In this document: positions 29,805 through 43,082 of the stretch, in pieces | Numbering within the stretch: the stretch's first letter is position 1 | Layout: every line of letters begins with the position of its first letter | DNA from: Peterkaempfera bronchialis | Lineage (GTDB): Bacteria; Actinomycetota; Actinomycetes; Streptomycetales; Streptomycetaceae | Length of the DNA stretch: 64,000 nt | Reading direction: 5' to 3' | Assembly: GCF_003258605.2 (NCBI RefSeq) | Contig: NZ_CP031264.1 | Span: 5,518,001 to 5,582,000, forward strand | The notes under the pieces: model-generated | What the model saw: the letters and a program-made list of their open reading frames with translations, nothing else | Told to the model about the DNA's origin: nothing | Database searches by the model: none | Made by a program: the position numbers and the translations under genes

Positions 29805-31757
29805 TCAGCGTTCCTGGTAGGCGCCGCTGGCGTTGAGGCGGAGGGCGGTGTCGATGAGGGGGACGTGGCTGAACGCCTGGGGGAAGTTGCCCACCTGGCG
29901 CTTGCGGCGTGGGTCCCATTCCTCGGCGAGCAGGCCGACGTCGTTGCGCAGGGCGAGCAGTTTCTCGAAGAGGTCGCGGGCTTCGCCGACGCGGCCGATC
30001 ATGGCGAGGTCGTCGGCGAGCCAGAAGGAGCAGGCGAGGAAGGCGCCCTCGTCGCCGGGGAGGCCGTCGACATTGCGGCCGTCCTGGCCGTGGGTGGGGT
30101 AGCGGAGGACGAAGCCGTCCTCGGTGAGCAGTTCGCGCTGGATGGCCTCGATGGTGCCGATGACGCGCTTGTCGTCGGGGGGCAGGAAGCCGACCTGGGG
30201 GATGAGCAGCAGGGAGGCGTCGAGCTCCTTGCCGCCGTAGTACTGGGTGAAGGTGTTGCGTTCGGTGTCGTAGCCCTTGTCGCAGACGTCGCGGTGGATG
30301 TCGTCGCGGAGTTTGCGCCAGCGTTCGATGGGGCCGTCGGTGGGGGTGCCTTCGAGGAGTTTGATGGTGCGGTCGACGGCGACCCAGGCCATGACCTTGG
30401 AGTGGACGAAGTGGCGGCGGGGGCCGCGGACCTCCCAGATGCCCTCGTCGGGTTCGGTCCAGTGCTTCTCCAGGTAGCCGATGAGCTTGAGCTGGAGGAG
30501 GTGGGCGTGGTCGCTGCGGGCGAGGCCGGTCATATGGGCGAGGTGGAGGGCTTCGACGACTTCGCCGTAGACGTCGAGCTGGAGTTGGTCGGCGGCGCCG
30601 TTTCCGGTGCGTACGGGGGTGGAGCCCTCGTAGCCGGGGAGCCAGTCGAGTTCCATTTCGCCGAGTTCGCGTTCGCCGGCGATGCCGTACATGATCTGGA
30701 GGTTTTCGGGGTCGCCGGCGACGGCGCGGAGCAGCCATTCGCGCCAGGCGCGGGCTTCTTCGCGGTAGCCGGTGCGCAGCAGTGAGGAGAGGGTGATGGC
30801 GGCGTCGCGGAGCCAGGTGTAGCGGTAGTCCCAGTTGCGGACGCCGCCGATGTCCTCGGGCAGGGAGGTGGTGGGGGCGGCGACGATGCCGCCGGTGGGG
30901 GCGTAGGTGAGGGCCTTGAGGGTGATCAGGGAGCGGATCACGGGTTCGCGGTAGTGGCCGGAGAAGGTGCACTGCTCGACCCAGCCGCGCCAGAACTCCT
31001 CGGTGGCCGCGAGGGCGGCTTCGGCGTCGGGGCGGTCGGGGGCGCGCAGGTGGGACGCCTGCCAGGTGAGGGCGAAGGCGACGCGTTCGCCCTTGCGGAT
31101 GGTGAAGTCGGAGTAGGTGGTGAGGTTGCGGCCGTAGCTCTCGGCCTCGCCGTCCAGCCAGACGGAGTCGGGTCCGGCCACGGCGACGGTGCGGTAGGAG
31201 CCGTCGGGCTCGTCGATGCGGTGGACCCAGGGGACGACGCGGCCGTAGGAGAAGCGCATCCGCAGGGCGGAGCGCATCCGGACCCGGCCGGAGAGGCCCT
31301 CGACGATGCGGATCATCTGCGGGACGCCGCTGCCCTCGGTGAGGTGGCGGGGCGGCATGAAATCGGTCACCCGGACGCTGCCGCGCTCGGTGTCCCACTC
31401 CTGTTCCAGGATGAGGGAGTCGCCTCGGTAGCGGCGGCGGTCGGCGGGGACGGCCGGGGCGTGGGCGGTGGCGGGGATGCGCAGTTCGCCGCTGGATTCG
31501 AACTCGCTGAGTTCATGTTGCAGGACTTGCGGGAAGGCTGCGGGTGCCGGGGGCACGTCGGCCGGCCCGATCCGCCAGAACCCGTGCTCGTCGGTGCCGA
31601 GCAACCCGGCGAATACGGCAGGGGAGTCGAAGCGGGGCAGGCAGAGCCAGTCCACCGCCCCATCCCTGCTGACCAGGGCAGCGGTCTGCATGTCCCCGAT
31701 GAGTGCGTAGTCCTCGATACGGCCGGCCACGTGGATCTCCAGTTCGCGATGGTGCAC
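29805..31757 (-). CDS. GH15-family glucan hydrolase (glucoamylase/trehalase-like)
   Basis: About 650 residues. The N-terminal beta-sandwich begins with GRIEDYALIGDMQTAALVSRDGAVDWLCLPRFDS, a common GH15 start (shown here as GRIEDYALIGDM and DWLCLPRFDS). The (alpha/alpha)6 barrel carries GVRNWDYRYTWLRDAA and the acid/base region EWDPRRKRQVGNFPQAFSH. There is no signal peptide, so the enzyme is cytosolic. In mycobacteria and Streptomyces relatives hydrolyse trehalose or glycogen-derived glucans. The start is uncertain: GTG 31757 is used, but a GTG about ten codons later is also possible. Confidence 0.88.
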   Translation of the reverse strand: MHHRELEIHVAGRIEDYALIGDMQTAALVSRDGAVDWLCLPRFDSPAVFAGLLGTDEHGFWRIGPADVPPAPAAFPQVLQHELSEFESSGELRIPATAHAPAVPADRRRYRGDSLILEQEWDTERGSVRVTDFMPPRHLTEGSGVPQMIRIVEGLSGRVRMRSALRMRFSYGRVVPWVHRIDEPDGSYRTVAVAGPDSVWLDGEAESYGRNLTTYSDFTIRKGERVAFALTWQASHLRAPDRPDAEAALAATEEFWRGWVEQCTFSGHYREPVIRSLITLKALTYAPTGGIVAAPTTSLPEDIGGVRNWDYRYTWLRDAAITLSSLLRTGYREEARAWREWLLRAVAGDPENLQIMYGIAGERELGEMELDWLPGYEGSTPVRTGNGAADQLQLDVYGEVVEALHLAHMTGLARSDHAHLLQLKLIGYLEKHWTEPDEGIWEVRGPRRHFVHSKVMAWVAVDRTIKLLEGTPTDGPIERWRKLRDDIHRDVCDKGYDTERNTFTQYYGGKELDASLLLIPQVGFLPPDDKRVIGTIEAIQRELLTEDGFVLRYPTHGQDGRNVDGLPGDEGAFLACSFWLADDLAMIGRVGEARDLFEKLLALRNDVGLLAEEWDPRRKRQVGNFPQAFSHVPLIDTALRLNASGAYQER

Positions 31758-33972
<2,215 letters not shown>

Positions 33973-33994
33973 CGGCGTCCGCCGCACCACCAAC

Positions 33995-34032
33995 GCGACG
34001 GCGTCCGCGCGATCTTGCGCGGTCGCCGTCGC
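33995..34032 (+). terminator. Stem-loop after pyrG
   Basis: A 16-bp stem with one mismatch, 33995-34010 and 34017-34032, 6-nt loop, 22 bases past the pyrG stop and before the Nudix gene. It may be a partial terminator. Confidence 0.55.
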
Positions 34033-34092
34033 GTAGGTTGGGCCGGTACGCGACCCCGATGCCGACCCCCGAAAGAAGAGGTGGCAGACCCG

Positions 34093-34734
34093 ATGGCAGG
34101 CAGCGCAGCCGACATCCGCGACCGGGCGGAGGAGTGGCCGGTCCTCTCCTCCGTGACCCCCTTCCAGGGCCGGGTCACCGGGGTGCGGACCGACGAGGTG
34201 CGGATGCCGGACGGCTCCGCCGCCCGCCGCGACTACCAGGTGCACCCCGGCTCGGTCGCCGTGCTCGCCCTGGACGACGCGCAGCGGGTCCTGGTGATCC
34301 GCCAGTACCGGCACCCCGTGCGGCAGCGGCTCTGGGAGATCCCGGCCGGGCTGCTGGACGTCCCCGGCGAGAACCCGCTGCACGCCGCCCGGCGGGAGCT
34401 GTACGAGGAGGCCCACTGCAAGGCCGAGCAGTGGCGGGTGCTGGTCGATATCTACACCACGCCCGGCAGCTCCGACGAGGCCCTGCGGATCTTCCTGGCC
34501 CGAGGACTCGGCCAGGCCGAGGGGGAGCGCCACCAGAGCGAGGGCGAGGAGACCGAGATCGAGGTCGCCTGGGTGCCGCTGGCGGACCTGGTGCGGCTGG
34601 CCTTCGCCGGAGAGCTGCACAACCCGACCCTGGTCACCGGTGCGCTCGCCGCCCACGCCATGCTGGGCGGCGGCGGCCCTGAGGGGCTGCGCCCCGCCGA
34701 CGCTCCCTGGCAGGCCCGGCCGTTCCCCGCATGA
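34093..34734 (+). CDS. Nudix hydrolase, ADP-ribose pyrophosphatase-like
   Basis: A 213-residue protein. The Nudix box lies at residues about 90-115, PAGLLDVPGENPLHAARREL followed by YEEAHCKAE; the catalytic REL-YEE is intact. The loop before the first Glu has one extra residue, and the usual Gly after EE-x is His. Upstream VLVIRQYRHPV is typical of ADP-ribose/NDP-sugar pyrophosphatases. It follows pyrG, as in M. tuberculosis (Rv1700). ATG 34093 is favoured (AGAAGAGG at 34073-34080); GTG 34081 is too close to that site. Confidence 0.9.
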   Translation: MAGSAADIRDRAEEWPVLSSVTPFQGRVTGVRTDEVRMPDGSAARRDYQVHPGSVAVLALDDAQRVLVIRQYRHPVRQRLWEIPAGLLDVPGENPLHAARRELYEEAHCKAEQWRVLVDIYTTPGSSDEALRIFLARGLGQAEGERHQSEGEETEIEVAWVPLADLVRLAFAGELHNPTLVTGALAAHAMLGGGGPEGLRPADAPWQARPFPA

Positions 34735-34785
34735 CGCCCGCCCCGCATGATGCCCGCCCCATGACGCCCGCTCCATGACGCCCAA
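34730..34785. repeat. Short imperfect tandem repeat over the Nudix stop codon
   Basis: About four imperfect copies of a 14-16-bp unit (CATGACGCCCGCCCC and variants) cover the stop codon and the first 50 bases after it. Confidence 0.7.
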
Positions 34786-34911
34786 CGGGTGATCATCGGC
34801 TGGTACGACCGGAGGAAGCCCGGCGGTCCCGACCTGGTGAACTACCCTTCCGCTCAACAGGCTGTGCAGGCGCCGCGCCTGCCGGGTGATGGAGTGTCAG
34901 GAGTGGCGCGC

Positions 34912-37571
34912 GTGGCAGGTGAGACGGCGGCGGTCGACCCGGTACGCCACGGGAAGCAGCCCGCCGCAGCCCTGCTCCCACCCGACCCCGTCCCCTTCGT
35001 GGGCCGGCAGGCGCAACTCGCCGCGCTGCGCGCCGAGGTCGTCCGACCCGGCTTCAGCCGCTCCGAACCGGCCGGGGCCGCCCGCCGCAGCCGCGTCCTG
35101 GTCGTCGCCGGGCGGCCCGGCTCCGGCCGTACCGCGCTGGCGGTGCGGTTCGCCCGCACCGCCGCCGCCGACTACCCCGACGGGCAGCTCTTCGCCCGGC
35201 TCGGCGGGGCCGACGGGCGGCGCATCGCGCCGGGGCAGGCCGCCCGGCACCTCCTCGCCGCACTCGGCGAGGACCCCGCCGCGGTCGGCCTGCCCGCCGA
35301 CCCTGGAACGGATGACGCCGCAGCCGATGCCGCCGACCCGGCCTGCTCCGCGCTGCGCCGGGCCTTGACCGGGCGGCGGGTCGTCCTCGTCCTGGACGAC
35401 GTCCAGGACGCCGCACAGCTGGAACCGCTCATCCCCGACGAGCCCGGGTGCCTTGTGGTGGCCACCGCCGCCGGGCCGCTCACCGGGATCGCCGACGCCC
35501 GCCCCTGCGTACTCGGCGGCCTCGACCCCGCCTCCGCCGTGGCCCTGCTCACCGGCCTGGTGGGGGAGACCCGCATCGTCTGCGACCCCGTCGGCGCCGC
35601 CGAACTCGCCGAGGCATGTGGCTGCCACCCCGGCGCCCTGCGGCTGGCCGCCGGCTGGCTGCGTACCCGCCCGCGCGCCGCCGTCCCCGACGCCGTCCAG
35701 GCCCTCGCCGACACCTCCCGCCGGGAGCCCGCCGGTGACAAGGATCACCCGCCGACGGCGGGGCAGCCCACCGGTGCCGGGGCGTCCGCGGGCCGGGCGC
35801 CGACGCCGGATGCGGACTCCGGCGTCCGCCCGGCGCCGCCCCGGCAGCCGGCCGCAGCGCACCGGCCGACGGGCGGACCGGACCCGGAGGACGGCGGGGA
35901 CTACCTCTCGGTGTGGCAGGCGGTCACCTCCGCGACGCCCCTACCCGCGCCCGCGCCGGGATCGGCAGCCGCGCCGGACCACCTCTCCGTGTGGGAGGTC
36001 CTGGTCTCCGGCACGGCAGCGCCGGGCCCGGCAGCCGTGCCGCCCGTCGACCCGGACGGTGCCGCGCGGCCGGGGCCGGACGCCGCCGCATACCCCGAGC
36101 GGCCCGAGCGGGCCCCGGCTGTGGGGGTCCGCGCCGCGCCCCCGAGCCCGTGCCCTCCCCGCCGCGCCCGCCGGACGCGGCCTCCGGCACGGACCACCCG
36201 CCCGCCCCGGAGGCCGCCGCCTGCCGGGCCCCCAGCGGGCCGACCAGCAGCGGCCGGGCGGTCGCCGCAGCCGTGGCCGTACCGCAGGCCCGGGACGCCC
36301 GGGAGGCCGGGGCGGCGGGGGAGCCGCAGGGCCCGCCGACCGGCGACCCGCTGCACCGCGCCTTCGCCCTCCTCTACCGGGGCCTGCCCTCCGCGCACGC
36401 CCGGATGCTGCGGCTGCTGGTCCTCGCCCCCGAGGGCGTCGCCGACCGCCGGACCGCCTCCGCCCTGGCCGGCTGCCCGGCCGGGTCGGCCGAGCACATC
36501 CTGCGGGTACTGGCCGAGCAGCAGCTGCTGGAGGAGGAGCCCGCCGCCCCCGACGGCACCGTCCGCTACCGCCTGCCGTCCCGGCTGCACGCCCTGCTCG
36601 CCCGGCTGCTGGCGGAGGCCGAACGTCCCGCCGAGACCGAGCTGGCCCGGGCCAGGCTGCTGGAGCGGCTGGTCCGGCTGGTGGACTCCTGCCGCGCCCT
36701 GCTGGCCCCGGAGCCGGACCGCCCCGCCCCCGAACCGCTGCCGGGCGCGCTGCGGCTGCACTCCGCCGCCCACGCCCGGGACTGGCTGGGCCGTGAGCAG
36801 CCCGTGCTCTGCGCGGCGGCCCGGGACGCGGTGGCCGCAGCCGACCTGGACGGCCCGGCCGACCGGCTGGTCGGGGCCCTGGTGCGTACGCTGCCCGCCG
36901 CCGGCGCGGTGGACCCCGCCGTGCTGTACGAGCTGCACGGCCTGGTCCTCGCCGTCGCCCGGCGCGGCGGCTCGCCCGGGCGGGAGGCGGCGGCGCTGGT
37001 CAACCTGGGCACCCTGCTCGCCGCCGCCGGCGACCACCGCCGGGCGCTGGAGCGCTGCCACGCCGCGCTGGAGCCGGCCCGGGCGGCCGGTGACGAGGCG
37101 GCCGTGGCCCGGGTCCTGGAGGCCGTGGCCGGGGCCCACCGGGCGCTGGGGGACGCGGTGCGCTCGGCCGACTGGTACGCCAGGGCGCTCGCCGCCCGCC
37201 GCGTCCGGGGCGAGCCGCGCGAGGAGGCCCGGCTGACCGCCCGGCTGGCCGAGGCGCTGGCCGGGCAGCGGAGGTTCGAGGAGGCGGCGCGCGAGTACCG
37301 GGCGTCGCTGGCGCTGCTGCGCCGGCTCGGGGACGACGCGGCCCGGGTGGCGGTGGGGCTGGAGGCGGCCCGGGCGCTGCTGCGGGCCGGGGAGCCGGAG
37401 CAGGCGCTGCTCACCCACCGGGAGGCGCTGGCGGTGGCCCGCCTCAGCGCCGATCCGGCCCTGGAGTCCCGGGCGCTGCTGGCCCTGGCGGAGACCTTGG
37501 AGCGGACCGGCGACCCGGAGGGGGCCCGGCTGCACCGGGCGCAGGCGGCCCGGGTGCCGGGTTTGGAATGA
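34912..37571 (+). pseudogene. NTPase/TPR regulator gene split by a frameshift
   Basis: The start is GTG 34912 with AGGAG at 34899-34903. The first frame encodes an ATPase module: FVGRQAQLAALRAE, Walker A AGRPGSGRTALAVRFA, Walker B VVLVLDDVQDAAQL and a winged-helix-like region, then a Pro/Ala linker (to about 36130). The rest, from about 36160 to 37571, is in the -1 frame: PLHRAFALLYRGLPSAHARML, a helical domain, then TPR repeats (NLGTLLAAAGDHRRALERCH, YARALAARRVRGEPREEARL). One base seems to be missing in or near the C-run at about 36138-36144. Restored, it is an about 886-residue AfsR/STAND-like protein without a DNA-binding head. Either a sequencing indel or a dead gene. Confidence 0.72.
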
Positions 37572-37804
37572 TTGGTGGGAGAGGGTGAAACATCCCCTTT
37601 GGTGTGGTTGGTCCTCTCGCAAGCCTACGAAAGTGCCAATGGTCCCTGAATATTTGGTCGGTTTGTAAGGCTGGTGCAACGCCTGGGCTTCATTACACTC
37701 GAACCCAGTTGCGGAGCGGCGTCGCACAACGGTGTGCCCCGCCATGCGACCACCCGCCGGTCTTCCGCCGGTCGGGAACCCCAGGGCAAGGGACGTGTAT
37801 AGCC

Positions 37805-38920
<1,116 letters not shown>

Positions 38921-38989
38921 CCCGGCGCGGTACGGCCGCCGGCGCAGTGTCGCGGATTCGTCGAGAGGCGGTATTCCGGTCTGCCGGCC

Positions 38990-39020
38990 AGGGCGGGACA
39001 CCCACGCGGTGTCCCGCCCT
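38990..39020 (+). terminator. ald terminator
   Basis: A perfect 13-bp stem, 38990-39002 with 39008-39020, 5-nt loop, 69 bases after the ald stop. Confidence 0.75.
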
Positions 39021-39326
39021 CAGGCATGCCCGCTTCCGGCCGACGGCTGGATATGTCGCCACGTCAACATGTGTGTCCTACCTCACCCCCGCCATGGAAT
39101 GACGCGACCTGTCGGTTTCCGGCCGTGGCGAAAGGTTGCCGTCACAGCCCTGTTCGTCCCTTGACAGGCGGGACCTGCGTACCCGACACATCGTGCCGAC
39201 TACCGTGGATTGTGTTGCTGCGAACGCCTGAAACCGCCTAGAGTCGCGAACCGTCGGCGTTCTCTCTTCTGTCTTCACGCTGACCAATCGAGAAGTGTCC
39301 TGGTCGCCAAGGAGGTAAGACGACTT
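39021..39326 (+). promoter_or_regulatory. parA upstream region with a TTGACA box
   Basis: 306 bp without a gene. A perfect -35 hexamer TTGACA stands at 39161-39166. At 16-18 bp there is no good -10 (best is around 39183-39190, CCGACACA), so the promoter may need an activator or have a non-standard -10. Just before parA is AAGGAGGT (39309-39316). Confidence 0.35.
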
Positions 39327-40454
39327 GTGAATGAGTCGACATTTGCTCCCGGGGGTGGTCAGCCAGGACTGGCGGAGCACGCCGCCGGCCAGCCGGGCGA
39401 GGACTCCGGCACCCGGTTGCATGCCGTCGGCGCGGTGGCCGTCCGTACCTTCGAGGCACGTCAGGCTGCCGACCGCGACAGCGAGATCCTCGAACACGGC
39501 CTCTCCTACGGCGAGTTCCCCTACGGGTCCTACGAGGACCCCGACGCCGAGTACGAGCCGGACCCCGAGTACGCCGCCACGCTGGCCCCGGACGCCGCCC
39601 GGCAGCGCCGCGAGCGCGTCGGCCCGACCGGCAGGCCGCTGCCGTACTTCCCGATCCCCGCGCCGCTGGGTGACCACGGACCCGCGCAGATCATCGCCAT
39701 GTGCAACCAGAAGGGCGGCGTCGGCAAGACCACGTCCACCATCAACCTGGGCGCCGCGCTTGCCGAGTACGGCCGCCGGGTGCTGCTGGTCGACTTCGAC
39801 CCGCAGGGCGCCCTCTCGGTGGGCCTGGGCGTCAACCCGATGGAGCTGGACGTCACGGTCTACAACCTGCTCATGGAGCGGGGCATGACCGCCGACGAGG
39901 TGCTGCTGAAGACCGCCGTGCCCGGCATGGACCTGCTGCCCAGCAACATCGACCTGTCGGCCGCCGAGGTCCAACTGGTCAGCGAGGTGGCCCGGGAGTC
40001 CGCGCTGGCGCGCGCGCTCAAGCCGCTGCTGCCGGACTACGACTACGTCATCATCGACTGCCAGCCGTCGCTGGGCCTGCTCACCGTCAACGCCCTCACG
40101 GCGGCGCACAGCGTGATCGTCCCGCTGGAGTGCGAGTTCTTCGCGCTGCGCGGGGTCGCGCTGCTCACCGAGACCATCGAGAAGGTCTGCGAGCGGCTCA
40201 ACCCCGAACTGCGGCTCGACGGCATCCTGGCCACCATGTACGACTCGCGCACCGTGCACAGCCGCGAGGTGCTGGCCCGGGTCGTCGAGGCGTTCGGCGA
40301 CCATGTCTTCCACACCGTCATCGGCCGCACCGTGCGGTTCCCGGAGACCACCGTGGCCGGTGAGCCGATCACCACGTACGCGACCAACTCGGTCGGCGCC
40401 GCCGCCTACCGCCAGCTCGCCAGGGAGGTGCTTGCCCGGTGCCCCGCCGCGTGA
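39327..40454 (+). CDS. ParA/Soj-type partition ATPase (condensin-linked paralogue)
   Basis: A 375-residue ATPase. Residues 1-110 are a low-complexity acidic/Tyr-containing head. The deviant Walker A CNQKGGVGKTTSTINLGAAL, the LLVDFDPQGALSVGLG switch and VIIDCQPSLGLLTVNAL follow, typical of ParA/Soj. GTG 39327 has AAGGAGGT 10 bases upstream. It is not the oriC parA: it sits with scpA/scpB, as in M. tuberculosis (Rv1708) and S. coelicolor. It likely helps recruit or position the condensin complex. The next gene overlaps its end by 16 bases. Confidence 0.9.
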   Translation: MNESTFAPGGGQPGLAEHAAGQPGEDSGTRLHAVGAVAVRTFEARQAADRDSEILEHGLSYGEFPYGSYEDPDAEYEPDPEYAATLAPDAARQRRERVGPTGRPLPYFPIPAPLGDHGPAQIIAMCNQKGGVGKTTSTINLGAALAEYGRRVLLVDFDPQGALSVGLGVNPMELDVTVYNLLMERGMTADEVLLKTAVPGMDLLPSNIDLSAAEVQLVSEVARESALARALKPLLPDYDYVIIDCQPSLGLLTVNALTAAHSVIVPLECEFFALRGVALLTETIEKVCERLNPELRLDGILATMYDSRTVHSREVLARVVEAFGDHVFHTVIGRTVRFPETTVAGEPITTYATNSVGAAAYRQLAREVLARCPAA

Positions 40455-41026
40455 GTCTCCCGGGGGCCGACGAACTGTTCCGGACCACCGGGGGAATGGC
40501 CCTGTCGCCGTCCCTCGCCCGGCAGCAGGACCCGGCCCGGCCGGAGACCGCCCGGGGTGCGGGCAGCGCCCAGGGCGATGCCGCAGGCGGCGAGCAGCGG
40601 CTCCCCGAGGACGGCGGCCACCCCGGCGAACGCCTGCGGCCCGCAGGCGGCGACGACTCCGCCGGCGAGGAGCACGGCAGCGCCGCCCCCGCCGACGCGG
40701 GCGACCCCCGCCGGGGCCCCGGCCAGGGCGCCCGCGGCGCCGTCAACGGCGTCGCGGCGCCCGCCGCCGACGGGGCCGCGCGCCGCAAGGCGCGCAGCGC
40801 GACCCGGCGGCCCAGCGGCCGGGAGCGGCACGACGAGAAGATCACCGTGTATGTCTCCGCCGAGGAGCTGATCGATCTGGAGCACGCCCGCCTGGTGCTC
40901 CGCGGCGAGCACGGACTCGCCGTCGACCGGGGCCGGATCGTCCGCGAGGCGGTCGCCGTGGTCCTGGCCGACCTGGAGCAGCGGGGCGAGGCGAGTATCC
41001 TGGTACGCCGCCTGCGCGGACGCTGA
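40439..41026 (+). CDS. Protein with C-terminal RHH-like segment, between parA and scpA
   Basis: A 195-residue protein beginning at GTG 40439 inside the end of parA, thus coupled to it. Residues 1-130 are disordered (Gly/Ala/Pro/Asp-rich). The C-terminal 60 residues, KITVYVSAEELIDLEHARLVL then GLAVDRGRIVREAVAVVLADL, look like a ribbon-helix-helix: one strand and two helices with an RGRIVREAV second helix. It could be the DNA-binding partner of the ParA next to it. This is inference from layout; the family function is not established. Confidence 0.75.
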   Translation: MPRRVSLPGADELFRTTGGMALSPSLARQQDPARPETARGAGSAQGDAAGGEQRLPEDGGHPGERLRPAGGDDSAGEEHGSAAPADAGDPRRGPGQGARGAVNGVAAPAADGAARRKARSATRRPSGRERHDEKITVYVSAEELIDLEHARLVLRGEHGLAVDRGRIVREAVAVVLADLEQRGEASILVRRLRGR

Positions 41027-41124
41027 CCGACCGCGTCCCCGGGGGACTCCCTCCGGGCCATGTGCCCCGCGTGTCGGCGCCGCCGCGCGCCTTCGGACCG
41101 CCGGAGGGCACACCATGGACTGCG

Positions 41125-42129
41125 ATGCCGACCATCCGCGACCACGACCTGCCCCAGGACACCCCGCCCCGCCCGGAGACCCCATCCGGCGCGGCGCCCG
41201 AGTCCATCCCGGAGCCGGGCGGACCGGCTGAGTCGTTGGAGTCGCCCGAGTCGGTGGAATCGCCCGAGTCGGCCGAGTCGCCCGAGGGGCCGCAGGGCGG
41301 CTTCCAGGTGCGGCTGGAGAACTTCGAAGGCCCGTTCGACCTGCTGCTGAGCCTCATCTCCAAGCACAAGCTGGATGTCACCGAGGTCGCCCTCTCCAAG
41401 GTCACCGACGAGTTCATCGCCCACATCCGCGCCATGGGCCCCGACTGGGACCTCGACCAGGCGACCGAGTTCCTGGTCGTCGCCGCCACCCTGCTCGACC
41501 TCAAGGCCGCCCGGCTGCTGCCCGCCGCCGAGATCGAGGACGAGGAGGACCTGGCCCTGCTGGAGGCCCGCGACCTGCTCTTCGCCCGGCTGCTCCAGTA
41601 CCGCGCCTACAAGCAGGCCGCCGCCGTCTTCGCCGACCGCTGGGCCGCCGAGCAGCGGCAGCGCCCGCGTACGGTCGGCCTGGAGCCGCACCACGCCGAG
41701 CTGCTGCCCGAGGTCGTCATCACCATCGGCCCGGAGCGCTTCGCCCGGCTGGCGGCCAGGGCCATGGCCCCCAAGCCCAAGCCGGTGGTCTACGTCGACC
41801 ACATCCACACCCCTCCGGTGAGCGTCCGGGAGCAGGCGGCGCTGGTGGTCGAGCGGCTGCGGGTGGCGGGGGAGGCGACCTTCGCCGACCTGATCGAGGA
41901 CGCCCGCGACACCCTCACGGTGGTCGCCCGCTTCCTGGCGCTGCTGGAGCTGTACCGGGAACGGGTGGTCGCGCTGGAGCAGCCGGAGGCGCTGGGGGAG
42001 CTCCAGGTGGTGTGGATCGGCGAGGACGGACGCGAGATCGAGGTCACCGACGAGTTCGACCGGCCGCCCGAGCAGCCGGACGAGGACGGCCAGGAGCGGC
42101 ACGGCAGCAGAGGGAGCGGTGACCGGTGA
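41125..42129 (+). CDS. scpA: Segregation and condensation protein ScpA
   Basis: A 334-residue kleisin of the SMC-ScpAB condensin. Residues 1-55 are an acidic head with repeats of ESPES. The core begins FQVRLENFEGPFDLLLSLIS (residues about 58-77), the canonical ScpA N-terminal SMC-neck-binding part. It continues ATEFLVVAATLLDLKAARLLPA and ends with a winged helix (EATFADLIEDARDTLTVVARFLALLEL, split as EATFADLIEDAR and VVARFLALLELY). The upstream ATG 41125 lacks a near ribosome site, so the start may differ. The stop overlaps scpB (GTGA). Confidence 0.93.
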   Translation: MPTIRDHDLPQDTPPRPETPSGAAPESIPEPGGPAESLESPESVESPESAESPEGPQGGFQVRLENFEGPFDLLLSLISKHKLDVTEVALSKVTDEFIAHIRAMGPDWDLDQATEFLVVAATLLDLKAARLLPAAEIEDEEDLALLEARDLLFARLLQYRAYKQAAAVFADRWAAEQRQRPRTVGLEPHHAELLPEVVITIGPERFARLAARAMAPKPKPVVYVDHIHTPPVSVREQAALVVERLRVAGEATFADLIEDARDTLTVVARFLALLELYRERVVALEQPEALGELQVVWIGEDGREIEVTDEFDRPPEQPDEDGQERHGSRGSGDR

Positions 42130-43034
42130 AGAACCCCGACGAGCACGACCACCACGGCCCGGACCCCTCCGAGCCCCGGCCCAGGCCCGCCCGGCGCCCG
42201 CTGGGGGTGCCCGGCAGGCCCCGGCCCGCCGAGCAGCTGCCGCCGGCGCACCAGGCCCGGCAGACCCGGCAACCGGTCGCAGAGGCGGAGCCGGAGCCGG
42301 AGCCGGAGACCGCCCCGCAGGGCCCCGTGGCCGTGCCTCCCGTCCGGCTGCCCCAGCCCAGCGCCGCCGGGGACGACGAACGGCAGCACGGGGGCGTGGA
42401 GGGGGACGTGGACGGTGATGGGCTTGCCGCCGTACCGCTCAAGGCCGGGCTTGAGGCCATCCTGATGGTCGTCGACGAACCGGCCACCGAGGCCCACCTG
42501 GCCTCCGTCCTGGAGCGGTCCCGCCAGGAGGTCGCGGCAGCGCTGCGTGACCTCTCCGCCGAGTACACGGCGGCGGGCCGGGGTTTCGACCTGCGCTCGG
42601 TGGCCGGCGGGTGGCGCTTCTACAGCCGGGCCGGGTGCGCACCGGCCGTCGACCGCTTCGTCCTGGACGGCCAGCAGGCCCGCCTCACCCAGGCCGCGCT
42701 GGAGACCTTGGCGGTTGTCGCGTACCGTCAACCGGTGTCCCGCTCCAGGGTCTCCGCCGTGCGTGGTGTGAACTGCGACGGTGTGATGCGTACGCTGGTA
42801 CAGCGGGGTCTGGTGGAGGAGATGGGCACCGAACCCGAGACAGGTGCCATCCTGTACCGGACGACACACTACTTCCTGGAGCGGATGGGGCTGCGCGGCC
42901 TGGACGAGCTGCCGGAGCTGGCGCCCTTTCTGCCCGAGGCCGACGACGTGGAAGCGGAGTCGCTGGAGGGCTCCGCGATTGCCGAGGCGGTGGCTGCCGC
43001 ACGGGACAGTGGTGACATCGCCAGCACGACGTGA
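42126..43034 (+). CDS. scpB: Segregation and condensation protein ScpB
   Basis: A 302-residue protein, GTG 42126 overlapping the scpA stop by four bases. A disordered head (residues 1-100, Pro/Glu-rich) is followed by two winged-helix domains: LKAGLEAILMVVDEPATEAHLA and LTQAALETLAVVAYRQPVSRS with RGVNCDGVMRTLVQRGLV, the diagnostic ScpB signatures. It dimerises and binds ScpA in the condensin complex. The long head is an actinobacterial addition. Confidence 0.93.
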   Translation: MKNPDEHDHHGPDPSEPRPRPARRPLGVPGRPRPAEQLPPAHQARQTRQPVAEAEPEPEPETAPQGPVAVPPVRLPQPSAAGDDERQHGGVEGDVDGDGLAAVPLKAGLEAILMVVDEPATEAHLASVLERSRQEVAAALRDLSAEYTAAGRGFDLRSVAGGWRFYSRAGCAPAVDRFVLDGQQARLTQAALETLAVVAYRQPVSRSRVSAVRGVNCDGVMRTLVQRGLVEEMGTEPETGAILYRTTHYFLERMGLRGLDELPELAPFLPEADDVEAESLEGSAIAEAVAAARDSGDIASTT

Positions 43035-43082
43035 CAGCGACATTTCAGCTCGGCCGACGACGGAATCGACAACGGACTTTCA

